A stretch of 64,000 nt of DNA from Microbacterium memoriense (lineage in GTDB: Bacteria; Actinomycetota; Actinomycetes; Actinomycetales; Microbacteriaceae). The notes beneath the pieces are model-generated. The model had not been told where the DNA came from, did not search any database, and was given only the letters and a program-made list of their open reading frames with translations. This document shows, one piece after another, positions 36,401-45,259 of this stretch (its first letter is position 1; each line of letters opens with the position of its first letter). Position numbers and translations under genes: made by a program. The stretch spans positions 124,001 to 188,000 of the forward strand of contig NZ_JAODOR010000010.1 of NCBI RefSeq assembly GCF_025398275.1, written 5' to 3'.

Positions 36401-39400
36401 GACTGACCGGTGCCGGCCAGCGGCGGGTCGGCCGAGACGATCTCGAGCCGGTGGGTCGTGGCGTCGTAGGTGAAGGTCACGCGCTTGCCTTCGGTGGCCG
36501 AGAAGGCGATGTTGGCGCCGCCCGCGGCACCGTCGGCACCGTAGTTCTCATCCCAGCTGAGGCCGTGCGCGACCTTGACCTCGTACGACCCGGTGGGCAG
36601 CTTGCTGGTCGAGAAGGTGTACACGCCGTCGCGGTCGCCGTCGAACATCATCGCGCGCAGGCACTCCGGCGACCAGTCGGCGGCACACCCGAGTTCGGAC
36701 TGGAACGATCCCGCGAGGGTCACGACCGGGCCGTCATCGCTCGACTGCACGACCTTCGTGCGCGGATCGAACCAGAAGGTCACGGGGCCGCCCGGATGGG
36801 TGAGCACGATGTTGGGGCCGCTCGCGACGCCGTTGGCGCCGTAGTTCTCGTCCCAGCTCTTCTCCGTCGCGACCTTGTACTCGTAGTCGCCGGCAGGGAG
36901 GTCGACCGTGAGCTGCCAGATCCCGTCGACCTGCGTCATCTGCGCCTGGTCGCAGTCGGGGGCCCAGTCGCCCGCGCACCCCATCTCGGAGTTGAGCGAG
37001 CCGGGGATGCTGACGGCGCCGTACGGGGTCGCGTCGTCGGGCTCTTCGGGCACGACGTCGGCGGCGAGGTTCACCCGGTTGCCGACGGACGCGTACGTCG
37101 ACGCGGCGGAGCGGTGGCCGGCGGCATCCGTCGACACCGCGCGGTACTCCACGAGGGTTCCCGCGGCGAGGCCCGTCACGTCGTGGAAGACGCCGGGGGT
37201 CGTGTCTTCGGCGGTGCCGAGCGACTGCCACTGGTCGCCGCCCACGACGCGCCACGCGAAGCTCGTCTGCCGCCACGACTGATCGGCGCTCGCCGAGACA
37301 GCGGCCTGGCCGGTCAGCGCCGCGCCGGCTGCCGGTACGGACACCGCGAGCGGCACCGCCTCGGCGGGTGACGTGACGGGCGACCCGGCCCGGTAGACGA
37401 CGGCCGAGAGCGCCGGGACCGTGATGGACGCCGCGGCATCGGCACCGGTGGCGACCGTGCCGGTCGCGCCGTACAGGCCCGTGAACGAGGCATCCGCCGT
37501 CAGCGTCGGCACCGTGACGGTCGCCGCGGACGAGGTGTTGTTGAGCGCGACGAGGTACTCGATCTTCTCACCCGCGTCGACGCGCGACAACGCGTAGACG
37601 CCGTCGCCTGCATAGCGCTCGATCTGCGCGCCGTCGACGAGGGCCGGGTGGTCCTTCCGCAGCGCAGCGAGGTCGGCGACGTGCGTGTACACCGCGGTGT
37701 CGGTGTCGTAGCGGTCGACGGATCCGACGGTCGTGCCGTCGATCAGGGTCTGGTTCTGGTACTCGGCGACCTGGCTGGCGAACAGGCTCTGCCGCGCGCT
37801 CTTGTCGCCGCCCGGTTCGTCGCCCGTGAAGCCCTGCTCGTCGCCGTAGTAGACGACCGGCTGACCGCGGCTGAGGAAGAGCAGGTCGTGCGCCAGCAAG
37901 TCGCGGGCGGCGGCATCGGGCGTGTTCTTCAGGAAGTAGCCGATGCGGCCCATGTCGTGGTTGCCGAGGAAGGTCGGCAGTGCGGTCGCCGACGAGTCCG
38001 GCGTCGTGTAACGGTCGTCACCGGCGAACATCTTCTGCAGCACCTGCGCGTCACCGCCCTTGGCGAAGCTCGTCGCCGCCGACTGGAACGCGAAGTCGAG
38101 CACCGAGTTCATGTCGGTGTCGCGGACGTACGGCGAGAGCGTCGCAGGATCGGCGTCGTAGACCTCGCCGAACATGAAGAAGTCGGGCTTGCCCTGCGCA
38201 TGCGCGTAGTCGAGTACGTCCTTCGTCCAGGTCTTCCAGAACGGGAAGTCGACGTGTTTGGCGGTGTCGATGCGGAACCCGTCGATGCCGAAATCGATCC
38301 AGCTCTTGTAGACGTCGGCGAAGCCGTTCACGACCGTCGGGCTCTCGGTCATGAGGTCGTCGAGACCCGAGAAGTCGCCGTAGGTGGTCGATTCGCCCGA
38401 ATACGTCGAGTCGCCGCGGTTGTGGTACAGCGTCACGTCGTTGAGCCAGGCGGGCACCTTGAGATCTGCCTCGGCGGGCGCCACGACCGGCGTGTACGGG
38501 AAGCTCGTGGCGGCATCCATCGCCGGGAACGTGCCGGTCCCGGCGTAGTCGGCGGGGTCGAACGGCGTCCCAGCGGCATCCCGGTAGGGCTTCGTGGCCT
38601 GATCGACGTAGGTGTACTGGTTCTCGGCGTACGAGATGACGTCGGCGGTGTGGTTGGTGATGATGTCGAAATACACGTCGATGCCGCGGGCGTGCGCGTC
38701 GTCGATGAAGGCCTTGAGCTCGTCGTTCGTCCCCAGGTGCGGGTCGATGCGGGTGAAGTCGGTGATCCAGTACCCGTGGTACCCGGCACTCGCGTTCGCA
38801 CCCTCGCCCTGGACGGGTTTGTTCATGAAGCTCGGCGTGAGCCAGATCGCGGTCGTGCCGAGACCGGAGATGTAGTCGAGGTTCTGCCGCAGCCCCGCGA
38901 TGTCACCGCCGTTGTAGAAGCCGGAGGAGGTCTTGTCGAGTCCGGTGGCGAGCCGGTCGCCCGAGAGCCCGCCGGTGTCGTTGGCGGGGTCACCGTTGGC
39001 GAACCGGTCGGTCATGACGAAGTAGAACTGCTGACCGTCGCCGGCTTGACGCACCGGTGCCGACACCAGCGCGTCGTCGGCGGACGTGTAGCCGGATGCC
39101 AGGGACAGCGCCTCGATGCCGATGCGGTGCGACTCGTCGTCGTAGACGAAACGGAGCGTCGCGGGGCCGCCGACCGTCAGCGGGATGTTCGCGCCGCCCG
39201 CCGCGCCGTCGGCGCCGTAGCTCTCGTCCCACCCACCGTCGAGCGCGACCTTGTAGGAGTAGGTGCCGGCCGGGACGTCGAACGTCGCCGCGTACTGCGT
39301 CGTCCCGTCGACCGCCTCGAGGGTCGTCGCCGCGCAGGTCGGGTCCCAGTCGCCGGGGCAGCCGAGCTCGCTCTGCAGGTCGCCCACGATGGCGGGGCTG

Positions 39401-39525
39401 CGGTCGGCCGCAAGCGTCGGGGTCGCCGCGAGGGCGACGGACCCGGCGGCGACCAGGAGGGCGCTCGTGAACAAGGCGAGGGCTCGCCGGGTGGAGGTGG
39501 AGAAAGTCGTCGTCGACTGAGGCAC
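33469..39525 (-). CDS. Secreted amylase-pullulanase with three X25-type modules
   Basis: A 2018-residue exported starch-degrading enzyme. Signal peptide residues 1-40. X25/carbohydrate-binding-like modules lie near 41-140, 835-925 and 930-1025 (SELGCxxDW each time). The first GH13 catalytic domain (about 165-650) is alpha-amylase-like: nucleophile GFRIDTAKH near 417, acid FMFGEVYD near 450, LGNHDMGR near 522. A fibronectin-like region follows (720-815). The second GH13 domain (about 1270-1800) is pullulanase-like: YDP in [18 protein letters not shown] near 1390, nucleophile [10 protein letters not shown] near 1503, acid [11 protein letters not shown] near 1540, [10 protein letters not shown] near 1673. 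It should cut alpha-1,4 and alpha-1,6 bonds. No wall anchor is visible. Confidence 0.92.
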   Translation of the reverse strand: MPQSTTTFSTSTRRALALFTSALLVAAGSVALAATPTLAADRSPAIVGDLQSELGCPGDWDPTCAATTLEAVDGTTQYAATFDVPAGTYSYKVALDGGWDESYGADGAAGGANIPLTVGGPATLRFVYDDESHRIGIEALSLASGYTSADDALVSAPVRQAGDGQQFYFVMTDRFANGDPANDTGGLSGDRLATGLDKTSSGFYNGGDIAGLRQNLDYISGLGTTAIWLTPSFMNKPVQGEGANASAGYHGYWITDFTRIDPHLGTNDELKAFIDDAHARGIDVYFDIITNHTADVISYAENQYTYVDQATKPYRDAAGTPFDPADYAGTGTFPAMDAATSFPYTPVVAPAEADLKVPAWLNDVTLYHNRGDSTYSGESTTYGDFSGLDDLMTESPTVVNGFADVYKSWIDFGIDGFRIDTAKHVDFPFWKTWTKDVLDYAHAQGKPDFFMFGEVYDADPATLSPYVRDTDMNSVLDFAFQSAATSFAKGGDAQVLQKMFAGDDRYTTPDSSATALPTFLGNHDMGRIGYFLKNTPDAAARDLLAHDLLFLSRGQPVVYYGDEQGFTGDEPGGDKSARQSLFASQVAEYQNQTLIDGTTVGSVDRYDTDTAVYTHVADLAALRKDHPALVDGAQIERYAGDGVYALSRVDAGEKIEYLVALNNTSSAATVTVPTLTADASFTGLYGATGTVATGADAAASITVPALSAVVYRAGSPVTSPAEAVPLAVSVPAAGAALTGQAAVSASADQSWRQTSFAWRVVGGDQWQSLGTAEDTTPGVFHDVTGLAAGTLVEYRAVSTDAAGHRSAASTYASVGNRVNLAADVVPEEPDDATPYGAVSIPGSLNSEMGCAGDWAPDCDQAQMTQVDGIWQLTVDLPAGDYEYKVATEKSWDENYGANGVASGPNIVLTHPGGPVTFWFDPRTKVVQSSDDGPVVTLAGSFQSELGCAADWSPECLRAMMFDGDRDGVYTFSTSKLPTGSYEVKVAHGLSWDENYGADGAAGGANIAFSATEGKRVTFTYDATTHRLEIVSADPPLAGTGQSRAHWIDAETIAWPGDLGAATGASFALYGSQTAGLAVADGEVTGAEPIALTRVDSGLTEAQRARFPALSGYVALHIEGQDRDAVAALLRGQVAVAQRAADGKLTAFTGVQIPGVLDDLYADAAEDDVLGVSFRGSKPTFRLWAPTAQSATLLTWDAGATGDPTRHAASFDAASGTWTVAGRTALKGDEYLWEVVVYAPTTAKVETNRVTDPASVALTTNSTRSVAVDLDDKAWKPAVWTKAKAPVIARDVDRAIYELHIRDFSITDESVPENERGTYLAFARDGAGTAQLKQLASAGINTVHLLPSFDIATIEEDRAAQAVPGCDLAALPADSDQQQACVQAVADTDGFNWGYDPFHYSAPEGSYATNPEGGARIGEFRTMVGSLHKMGLQVVLDEVFNHTSASGQADTSVLDQVVPGYYQRLDASGAVQTSTCCQNVATEHRVAQKLMVDSLVLWAKEYKVDGFRFDLMGHHSKENLLAARAALDELTLKKDGVDGKSIYLYGEGWNFGEVQDDALFVQARQGNLGGTGIGTFSDRLRDAVHGGSPVDSGSTFRQGFGTGLATDPNGDPINGTAEQALRDLGHQTDLVKLGLAGNLADFSFATADGAVKTGAELDYNGQAAGYAAQPEEIISYVDAHDNETLYDLGVLKLPTDTTMADRVRMNTLSLGTVTLAQTPSFWHAGTELLRSKSLDRNSYNSGDWFNRIDWTGQTSTFGSGLPPAADNKDKWPVMQPLLADPALKPGAADIAAAEAAALDLLRVRREVPLLRLGSAERIEQKVSFPNSGPGAAPGVITMLIDDRVGDDVDPDLAGALVVFNASPEPVTQTVPALAGRSFALTAAQANGSDAVVKTTTWDAASGAVTVPARSVAVLTEPQVTEVATHVFAQPDRPLVRAGSSVMVGGRVTADDRSATVGTVTVTDNGRVVATVQIAAGDRGRFSVTVPKLGRGLHVLRVSFDGEPGWLDARARGVLPVVAY

Positions 39526-39545
39526 GCGGAGCTCCCGGGGTGTGC

Positions 39546-39563
39546 GGGCACGGCGCCGTGCCC
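39546..39563. promoter_or_regulatory. 18-bp perfect palindrome in the pullulanase leader
   Basis: GGGCACGGCGCCGTGCCC is completely self-complementary and lies about 20 bases upstream of the start codon, so it overlaps or abuts the ribosome-binding region. It could fold in the mRNA and limit translation, or be an operator; neither is demonstrated. Confidence 0.4.
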
Positions 39564-39586
39564 TCTGCGGTCGCCTCCGACGCTAC

Positions 39587-39600
39587 TGTGAACGGTCACA
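39587..39600. promoter_or_regulatory. LacI/MalR-type operator upstream of the pullulanase gene
   Basis: TGTGAACGGTCACA is a 14-bp palindrome with a central CG and one mismatched pair, the form bound by LacI-family sugar repressors. It sits 62 bases upstream of the start codon. A MalR/AglR-like repressor is expected; the only LacI gene in the window belongs to the lactose operon and has a different site. Confidence 0.6.
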
Positions 39601-39604
39601 GTTT

Positions 39605-39649
39605 GGGATGAGAAGTCTCTCATCCCGGCAGCCGGGCGAATCCGGCTGC
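39605..39649 (-). terminator. Two tandem hairpins after the prp operon
   Basis: GGGATGAGA-AGTC-TCTCATCCC (39605-39626, 9-bp stem) and GCAGCCGG-GCGAAT-CCGGCTGC (39628-39649, 8-bp stem) are both perfect and adjacent. They lie downstream of prpC on the minus strand and just upstream of the pullulanase operator, so they may end the prp transcript; no T run is present. Confidence 0.6.
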
Positions 39650-39702
39650 GCGTGAGCCGCCCTGTCAGACCTCCGCGTCAGCCGTCCTCGTCAGCTCCCG
39701 CG

Positions 39703-40887
39703 TCAGCCCTCGGCTTCCACTTCGCGGAGCGAGATCGTGGACGTACCGACTTCGTCGACGAATCCGTCGATGTGGCGCTCGTCGGGGCCGACATACTCCG
39801 ACAGGGGACGGATCAGGGCGTTCGCCGCCGTCTGCTCCATGACGTGCGCGGTCCACCCGACGACCCGCGCGGCAACGAAGAGCGGCGTGAAGGTGAGGGT
39901 GTCGAACCCCATCAGGTTGTAGGCCGGACCGGACGGGTAATCCAAGTTCGGGTAGATCCCCTTCCGGGCCACGAACTCCGACTCGAGGGTCGTGTAGAGC
40001 GCCTCGACGTCGGGCCGGTCGTAGTAGGCGATGAGGGTGTCCAGCGCCGCCTTCATCGTCGGCACGCGCGAGTCGCCGTGCTTGTAGACGCGGTGACCGA
40101 AGCCCATGATCTTGCGCTTGTGGGCCAGGGCGTCGTCGAGCCAGGCGACGACGTTGTCGGCATCCCCGATCTCGTCGAAAATGTGCAGCACCGCTTCGTT
40201 CGCCCCGCCGTGCAGGGGCCCCTTGAGCGCCCCGATCGCACCGACGACAGCCGAGTACAGATCGCTCAGCGTCGACGTGATGACGCGCGCGGTGAACGTC
40301 GACGCGTTGAACGAGTGCTCCGCGTACAGAATCATCGAGCGGTTGAACGCGTCGACGACGACGGGGTCGAACTCCTCGCCGAAGGTCATCCAGAGGAAGT
40401 TGGCGGCGTAGTCGAGATCATCGCGCGGCGGGATGAGGTCCTGTCCGCGGCGGCGGCGCTGCCCGTACGCGACGATCGCCGGGAGCGCCGCGAAGAGGCG
40501 GATGCTGCGCTCGAGGTTCTGTTCCGGGGTGCCGCTCGCGTCGAGCACCGACCCCGTCCCGGCGAGGTCCCGCGCGCCGAGGGCGCTGACCGCCGATCGG
40601 ATCTCGTCCATCGGGTGCGCCCCCAGAGGGGTGAGGTCGATGACGGCTTTCACGTCATCGGCGAGGGCGCGGTGGGCGCGCTCGGTGGCCCGCAGCTCGG
40701 CGAGTTGAGCGGCATCCGGGAGCTCGCCGTTCCACAGCAGGTAGGCGACCGCCTCGGCGGATTGCGTCGCCGCGAGCTCGTGCACCGGGTATCCCCGATA
40801 GAGCAGCGAGTTCGTTTCCGGGTTGACCTTGCTGACCGCGGTGACGTCGGCGACAACCCCGGCAAGGCCCTTCTTGATGTCCGTCAT
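39703..40887 (-). CDS. prpC: 2-methylcitrate synthase (citrate synthase family)
   Basis: A 394-residue enzyme condensing propionyl-CoA with oxaloacetate. Citrate-synthase landmarks include the substrate-binding SFNASTFTARVITST (near residue 195), GPLHGGANEAVL (near 230) and the active-site segment MGFGHRVYKHGDSR (near 275). MTDIKKGLAGVVADVTAVSKV at the start is typical of the 2-methylcitrate synthase/citrate synthase group in actinobacteria. I chose the ATG at 40887 on that basis; the frame is open farther upstream. Gene order prpD-prpB-prpC supports the methylcitrate role, although some activity with acetyl-CoA is usual. Confidence 0.92.
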   Translation of the reverse strand: MTDIKKGLAGVVADVTAVSKVNPETNSLLYRGYPVHELAATQSAEAVAYLLWNGELPDAAQLAELRATERAHRALADDVKAVIDLTPLGAHPMDEIRSAVSALGARDLAGTGSVLDASGTPEQNLERSIRLFAALPAIVAYGQRRRRGQDLIPPRDDLDYAANFLWMTFGEEFDPVVVDAFNRSMILYAEHSFNASTFTARVITSTLSDLYSAVVGAIGALKGPLHGGANEAVLHIFDEIGDADNVVAWLDDALAHKRKIMGFGHRVYKHGDSRVPTMKAALDTLIAYYDRPDVEALYTTLESEFVARKGIYPNLDYPSGPAYNLMGFDTLTFTPLFVAARVVGWTAHVMEQTAANALIRPLSEYVGPDERHIDGFVDEVGTSTISLREVEAEG

Positions 40888-40931
40888 AGTGCTCGATCCT
40901 CTCTCATCACCCGGTCGCCGGGCGAAAGGTG

Positions 40932-41831
40932 TCATCGGTCGATCTGGAAGGTGAAGACGTTGGTGTCGAAGTGGCTGTACGACTCGTAGTCGAGCAGGTC
41001 GTACAGATCGGCGCGATGCTGCATCTCGTCGAGGCGGCTCGTGAGGTGACCGGCTTCCGTCAGGGTATCGAGAGCTCGGCCCGCGGCTCCCATCGCCATC
41101 CGCAGAAGCGACACCGGCCAGATGACGAGCTGAACACCGGCATCCGTCAACTGGTCCACGGAGAACAGTTCGCTCTTCCCGAACTCGGTCATGTTCGCGA
41201 GGATCGGCACGTCCAGGGCGTCGGCCATGGCCTCGAACTCGCCGAGGTCCTTCATCGCCTCGGGGAAGATCGCGTCGGCCCCGGCATCCACCAGCGCTTT
41301 CGCGCGGTCGATCGCGGCGGGCAGCCCTTCGACGGCGCGGATGTCGGTGCGCGCCATGATGAGGAAGTTTGGGTCGCGGCGGGCATCGACTGCGGCGCGG
41401 ATGCGCTTGATCGCTGTGTTCTCGTCGACGACCGATTTTCCGTCGAGGTGACCGCAGCGCTTCGGATTGACCTGGTCCTCGATGTGCGTGCCGGCGAGGC
41501 CCGCGTCTTCGAGGGTCTGAATCGTGCGCGCCACGTTCATCGGCTCGCCGAAGCCGGTGTCGGCGTCGATGATCGCGGGGAGATCGGTCATGCGCGCGAT
41601 CTGTTGACCGCGGCCGGCGACCTCGGTCAGCGTCGTCAGGCCGATGTCGGGGAGGCCGAGGTCGGCCGACAGGACGGCGCCCGAGATGTACACCCCGTCG
41701 AAGCCCTTCTGCTCGATGAGCCGTGCCGACAGCGGATTGAAGGCGCCCGGAAACCGCAGCATCTCGCCTGCGGCGAGCCGCTCCCGGAGGATCCGCCGCT
41801 TTTCAGCGGCCGGCGTCTGTGCATACAACAT
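40932..41831 (-). CDS. prpB: 2-methylisocitrate lyase
   Basis: A 299-residue member of the isocitrate lyase/PEP mutase superfamily that splits 2-methylisocitrate into pyruvate and succinate. The flexible active-site loop is seen as QVNPKRCGHLDGKSVV near residue 122, the sequence that separates methylisocitrate lyases from PEP mutases, and DADTGFG near 90 holds the metal-binding acids. It lies 44 bases upstream of prpC and 148 bases downstream of prpD; a long inverted repeat occupies the latter gap. Confidence 0.93.
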   Translation of the reverse strand: MLYAQTPAAEKRRILRERLAAGEMLRFPGAFNPLSARLIEQKGFDGVYISGAVLSADLGLPDIGLTTLTEVAGRGQQIARMTDLPAIIDADTGFGEPMNVARTIQTLEDAGLAGTHIEDQVNPKRCGHLDGKSVVDENTAIKRIRAAVDARRDPNFLIMARTDIRAVEGLPAAIDRAKALVDAGADAIFPEAMKDLGEFEAMADALDVPILANMTEFGKSELFSVDQLTDAGVQLVIWPVSLLRMAMGAAGRALDTLTEAGHLTSRLDEMQHRADLYDLLDYESYSHFDTNVFTFQIDR

Positions 41832-41869
41832 CAGCTCTTCCCTTTCCGCGCGACGTCTCGCCGCGCCCG

Positions 41870-41958
41870 CGTACCGACTGCAGGATCAGACCACAGGCCC
41901 GGGCCCCGAGAGCCGTCTACCGACACGATTGGTGTGGTCTGATCCTGCAAACGGTACG
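41870..41958. repeat. Long inverted repeat between prpD and prpB
   Basis: Arms 41870-41895 and 41933-41958 match at 24 of 26 positions: CGTACCG then two mismatched bases then a perfect 17-mer beginning TGCAGGATCAGACC, with a 37-base loop containing GGCCCGGGCC. In the operon transcript this would fold into a very stable hairpin between two co-directional genes. It is much longer than a typical terminator stem and has no T run. Confidence 0.85.
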
Positions 41959-41979
41959 GGGAGAGCGCGGTGGCCGGCA

Positions 41980-43494
41980 TCAGAACAGGCCGGTCGGGGA
42001 CGGGGCGGAGGCCAGAACGCCGTCGCGGGCGACGATGTTGAGCTCCCGCACCTCCGCGGGGGTGAGTGCGGGCAGGCGCTCGGCGAGATCCAGGAAGCGG
42101 TCGATCTCGGCGGAAGTCAGGACGGGCTCGGCCAGGAGCCGGAACTTCGCGATGTAGTCCGCACGCGCGAACGGGCGGGCGCCGAGCGGGTGGGCGTCGG
42201 CGACAGCGATCTCATCGACGATGGTCGAGCCGTCGGTCAGAGTGATCTCGACGCGACCGCCGAAGGCCTTCTCGGCCGGGTCTTCGGAGTGGTAGCGCCG
42301 CGTCCACTCGGCATCCTCCGCGGTCGTGACCTTCTGCCACAGCGCGACGGTATCGGCGCGCTGTGCGCGCGACGGCAGATAGGAGTCCACGTGGTGCCAG
42401 CCGCCGTCCTGCAGCGCGACCGTGAAGATGTACGGGATCGAGTGGTCGAGGGTCTCGCGCGATGCGGTCGGGTCGTACTTCTGGGGATCGTTCGCGCCCG
42501 AGCCGATCACGTAGTGGGTGTGGTGCGAAGTGTGCAGCACGATCGCGGCGACATCGGCCGGGTCGAAGGAGCGTTCGCCGTGGAGCTTCCGGGCCAGGTC
42601 GATCCATGCCTGCGCCTGGTACTCCGCCGAGTGCTCCTTCGTGTACGAATCGAGGATCGCGCGCTTGGCCTCTCCGGTGGCCGGCAACGGGACGTCGTAG
42701 GCGGCCTGCGGGCCGTCCAGCATCCAGGCGATGACGCCGTCTTCGCCTTCGTAGATCGGCGCCGGGCTCGTCTCACCACGCATCGCGCGATCGACGGCTT
42801 CGACGGCCATCTTGCCGGCGAAGGCGGGAGCGTGCGCCTTCCACGTCGAGATCTCGCCCTTGCGCGACTGGCGCGTCGCGGTCGTGGTGTGCAGGGCCTG
42901 GGCGACGGCCTGTGCGATGACCCCGGCATCCAATCCGAGGAGCGTGCCGATGCCGGCCGCGGCGGAGGGGCCGAGATGGGCGACGTGGTCGATCTTGTGC
43001 TTGTGCAGGCAGATCGCCTTCACGAGGTCGACCTGGATCTCGTATCCGGTCGCGAGCCCCCGGACGAGCGCGGCGCCGTCGGCACCGACGTGCTGGGCGA
43101 CCGCGAGGATCGGCGGGATGTTGTCGCCCGGGTGCGAATACTCGGCCGCGAGGAAGGTGTCGTGGTAGTCCAGTTCGCGTACGGCGACACCGTTGGCCCA
43201 CGCCGCCCACTCGGGGCTCGAGAGTTCTTCGGTGCCGAAGACGCTCGCGCCGGCGCCGTTCCGCGACACGGGGTGGTCGAGCGCCTGCGCCCGCGCGGCG
43301 CTGACCGGCGCCCGGGTGAGGGATGCCGCGGCCACCGCCGCATTGTCGATCACGCGGTTGATGATCATGTCGACCACCTCGGGTTCCACCTCGACCGGGT
43401 CGACGGCGACCTGGGCGATCTTGAACGCGAGCTGGTCTTCCCGGGCGAGTTCTTCCTCGCTCCGGTGGACGCGGACGTGATGTGTGACGGTCAT
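41980..43494 (-). CDS. prpD: 2-methylcitrate dehydratase (MmgE/PrpD family)
   Basis: A 504-residue dehydratase forming 2-methyl-cis-aconitate. Its start [20 protein letters not shown] and the MmgE/PrpD core segments [20 protein letters not shown] (near residue 120) and [20 protein letters not shown] (near 200) are characteristic, the latter being the KGxxSxWKA family motif. It is the first metabolic gene of the operon and overlaps the GntR regulator gene by 4 bases (ATGA), so regulator and enzyme are co-translated. Confidence 0.93.
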   Translation of the reverse strand: MTVTHHVRVHRSEEELAREDQLAFKIAQVAVDPVEVEPEVVDMIINRVIDNAAVAAASLTRAPVSAARAQALDHPVSRNGAGASVFGTEELSSPEWAAWANGVAVRELDYHDTFLAAEYSHPGDNIPPILAVAQHVGADGAALVRGLATGYEIQVDLVKAICLHKHKIDHVAHLGPSAAAGIGTLLGLDAGVIAQAVAQALHTTTATRQSRKGEISTWKAHAPAFAGKMAVEAVDRAMRGETSPAPIYEGEDGVIAWMLDGPQAAYDVPLPATGEAKRAILDSYTKEHSAEYQAQAWIDLARKLHGERSFDPADVAAIVLHTSHHTHYVIGSGANDPQKYDPTASRETLDHSIPYIFTVALQDGGWHHVDSYLPSRAQRADTVALWQKVTTAEDAEWTRRYHSEDPAEKAFGGRVEITLTDGSTIVDEIAVADAHPLGARPFARADYIAKFRLLAEPVLTSAEIDRFLDLAERLPALTPAEVRELNIVARDGVLASAPSPTGLF

Positions 43495-44144
43495 GCGGGG
43501 ACCCTTCCGGTCGGTGTCTCGTCGCTCTCCAGCGATCCGAGGATGCTGGTCAGCGCATTGTGCAGATGGACGTGCGTGGCGTGCGCGGCAAGGTCGGCAT
43601 CGCGGTCGGCCACGGCGGCGGCGATCAGCCGATGTTCCGCGACGGATGCCGCCAGGCGCGCCGGATTGTCGCGGGCGAGGCGGCGCACGCGCACGAGGTG
43701 CGTGCGGATCGTCCGCAACGCCCCGGTGAGATAGTCGTTGGCGACCGCGGCATCGAGCGCGGCGTCGAAGCGTGCGATGAGCTCGTAGTACGCGTCGGGA
43801 GTTGCGGCTGCATCCATGTCGGTGAACTCGGCGGCGAGCGCGGCGAACAGCGCGGCATCGCCGCGAGCGGACGCCAGCCGCGCAGCGGTCTCTTCCAGAG
43901 CGCGGCGCACCTCGAAAAGCTCTCGGATGTCACCGGTGTCGATGTCGGCGACGACGGTGACACGGGGTGATGCCTGGACGACGAGGCCATCGGCGACCAG
44001 GCGCCCGAGAGCTTCGCGGAGCGGCGTGCGGCTGACGCCGAGCCGCGTGGACTGCTCGACTTCACCGAGGACGGCGCCGGCCGCGAGGGCGCCGGACTGG
44101 ATCTCGTCGAGAAGCGTGCGGTACGCGCGGTCACTGGCCCTCAT
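43491..44144 (-). CDS. GntR-family (FCD) regulator of the methylcitrate operon
   Basis: A 217-residue repressor-type protein. The winged helix-turn-helix (residues 5-70) includes [20 protein letters not shown], and the C-terminal FCD ligand domain has metal-binding-like Asp/His residues ([40 protein letters not shown]). I chose the ATG at 44144, with AGGAGG eight bases upstream; the frame is open for 36 more codons but without such a site. Co-transcription with prpD suggests it senses a methylcitrate-cycle intermediate and controls its own operon. Confidence 0.88.
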   Translation of the reverse strand: MRASDRAYRTLLDEIQSGALAAGAVLGEVEQSTRLGVSRTPLREALGRLVADGLVVQASPRVTVVADIDTGDIRELFEVRRALEETAARLASARGDAALFAALAAEFTDMDAAATPDAYYELIARFDAALDAAVANDYLTGALRTIRTHLVRVRRLARDNPARLAASVAEHRLIAAAVADRDADLAAHATHVHLHNALTSILGSLESDETPTGRVPA

Positions 44145-44174
44145 GCGCTGCACCTCCTCGTCGCTTCTCGCCCA

Positions 44175-44236
44175 GTGTATACATAAAGCCAACGGAAGTC
44201 GACGTACAGTCACAGCGATCACCCTTTCGTATACAC
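44175..44236. promoter_or_regulatory. Paired GTGTATAC operators upstream of the gntR-prp operon
   Basis: GTGTATACAT (44175-44184) and GTATACAC (44229-44236) carry the same 8-base GTGTATAC core in opposite orientation, 44 bases apart, straddling the expected promoter of the GntR gene. FCD-type GntR proteins bind short palindromes of this size, and TGTATACA itself is perfectly palindromic. The right-hand site is also 58 bases from the divergent ABC transporter start. Confidence 0.6.
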
Positions 44237-44293
44237 GAGAGCGGAGACGCATGTCCTCTCGCGCGGTGACCCGATCGGGCGTAGCGTCTGCTC

Positions 44294-45259
44294 ATGGGCA
44301 CCGTCATCCGCGCCGAAGGGCTGCAGAAGCGCTACGGCCATACCCTCGCACTCGACGGTCTCGACCTCATTGTGGACGCGGGCCACGTTCACGGATTCCT
44401 GGGACCGAACGGGGCCGGCAAGTCCACGACCATCCGCATCCTGTTGGGCCTGGCTCGCGCGACGGGTGGCCAGGTCACGGTGTTCGATGCCGATCCGTGG
44501 GAATCTGCCGCGACGCTGCACCGTCGCATCGCGTATGTTCCGGGTGATGTCAGCACGTGGCCGAACCTCTCCGGCGGCGAGGCGATCGACCTCCTGGCGC
44601 GGTTGCGCGGTGTGACGCGCCACGACGATCACTACCGCGCTGAGCGGGCACGACTGATGGATGCCTTTCACTTCGACCCCACGGTGAAAGGACGCGCCTA
44701 CTCGAAGGGCAACCGCCAGAAAGTCGCGCTGATCGCCGCATTCGCGGCGCCCGCAGATCTGTACATCCTCGACGAGCCGACGAGCGGCCTGGACCCCGTG
44801 ATGGAAGTCGTCTTCCGGCACGAGATCAGGCGCGTGCGCGGCGACGGGGCGACCGTCCTTCTGTCGAGCCACATTCTGTCGGAGGTCGAGGTCCTGTGCG
44901 ACCGGTTGTCGATCATCCGCACCGGCCGCATCGTCGAATCCGGGACGCTCGCCGAGCTCCGCCACCTCACTCGTACCCAGGTCTCCTTCGTCGCCGAGGG
45001 CGTCGCTGCGTCGGCCGAGATCCCGGGGGCACACGACCGACGCACGATCGATGGGCGGGTCACTTTCACACTCGATTCGGATGCCGTGACCGCCGCGCTT
45101 CCGGCGATTGCCGCCGCCGGGGCAACGGGGCTGCAGATCGTGCCGCCGAGCCTCGAGGAGCTCTTCCTTCGGCAATACGGGGATGCGGCGCCTGGGGATG
45201 ACGCGGCGCCGGCCGAGGCCGCGCCGGCCACCCGACGGGAACGCCGGGAGCGGCGATGA
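44294..45259 (+). CDS. ABC transporter ATP-binding protein
   Basis: A 321-residue ATPase for an ABC-2 type exporter. Walker A is GPNGAGKST (near residue 37), Walker B LYILDEPTSGLDP (near 156) and the switch His is in LLSSHILSEVE (near 192). The ABC signature is degenerate: YSKGNRQKVAL instead of LSGGQ, which is common in exporters of the DrrA/polyketide-antibiotic group. The C-terminal about 90 residues form a regulatory beta domain. It overlaps the permease gene by 4 bases. Cargo unknown; no linked biosynthetic or regulatory gene gives a hint. Confidence 0.9.
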   Translation: MGTVIRAEGLQKRYGHTLALDGLDLIVDAGHVHGFLGPNGAGKSTTIRILLGLARATGGQVTVFDADPWESAATLHRRIAYVPGDVSTWPNLSGGEAIDLLARLRGVTRHDDHYRAERARLMDAFHFDPTVKGRAYSKGNRQKVALIAAFAAPADLYILDEPTSGLDPVMEVVFRHEIRRVRGDGATVLLSSHILSEVEVLCDRLSIIRTGRIVESGTLAELRHLTRTQVSFVAEGVAASAEIPGAHDRRTIDGRVTFTLDSDAVTAALPAIAAAGATGLQIVPPSLEELFLRQYGDAAPGDDAAPAEAAPATRRERRERR

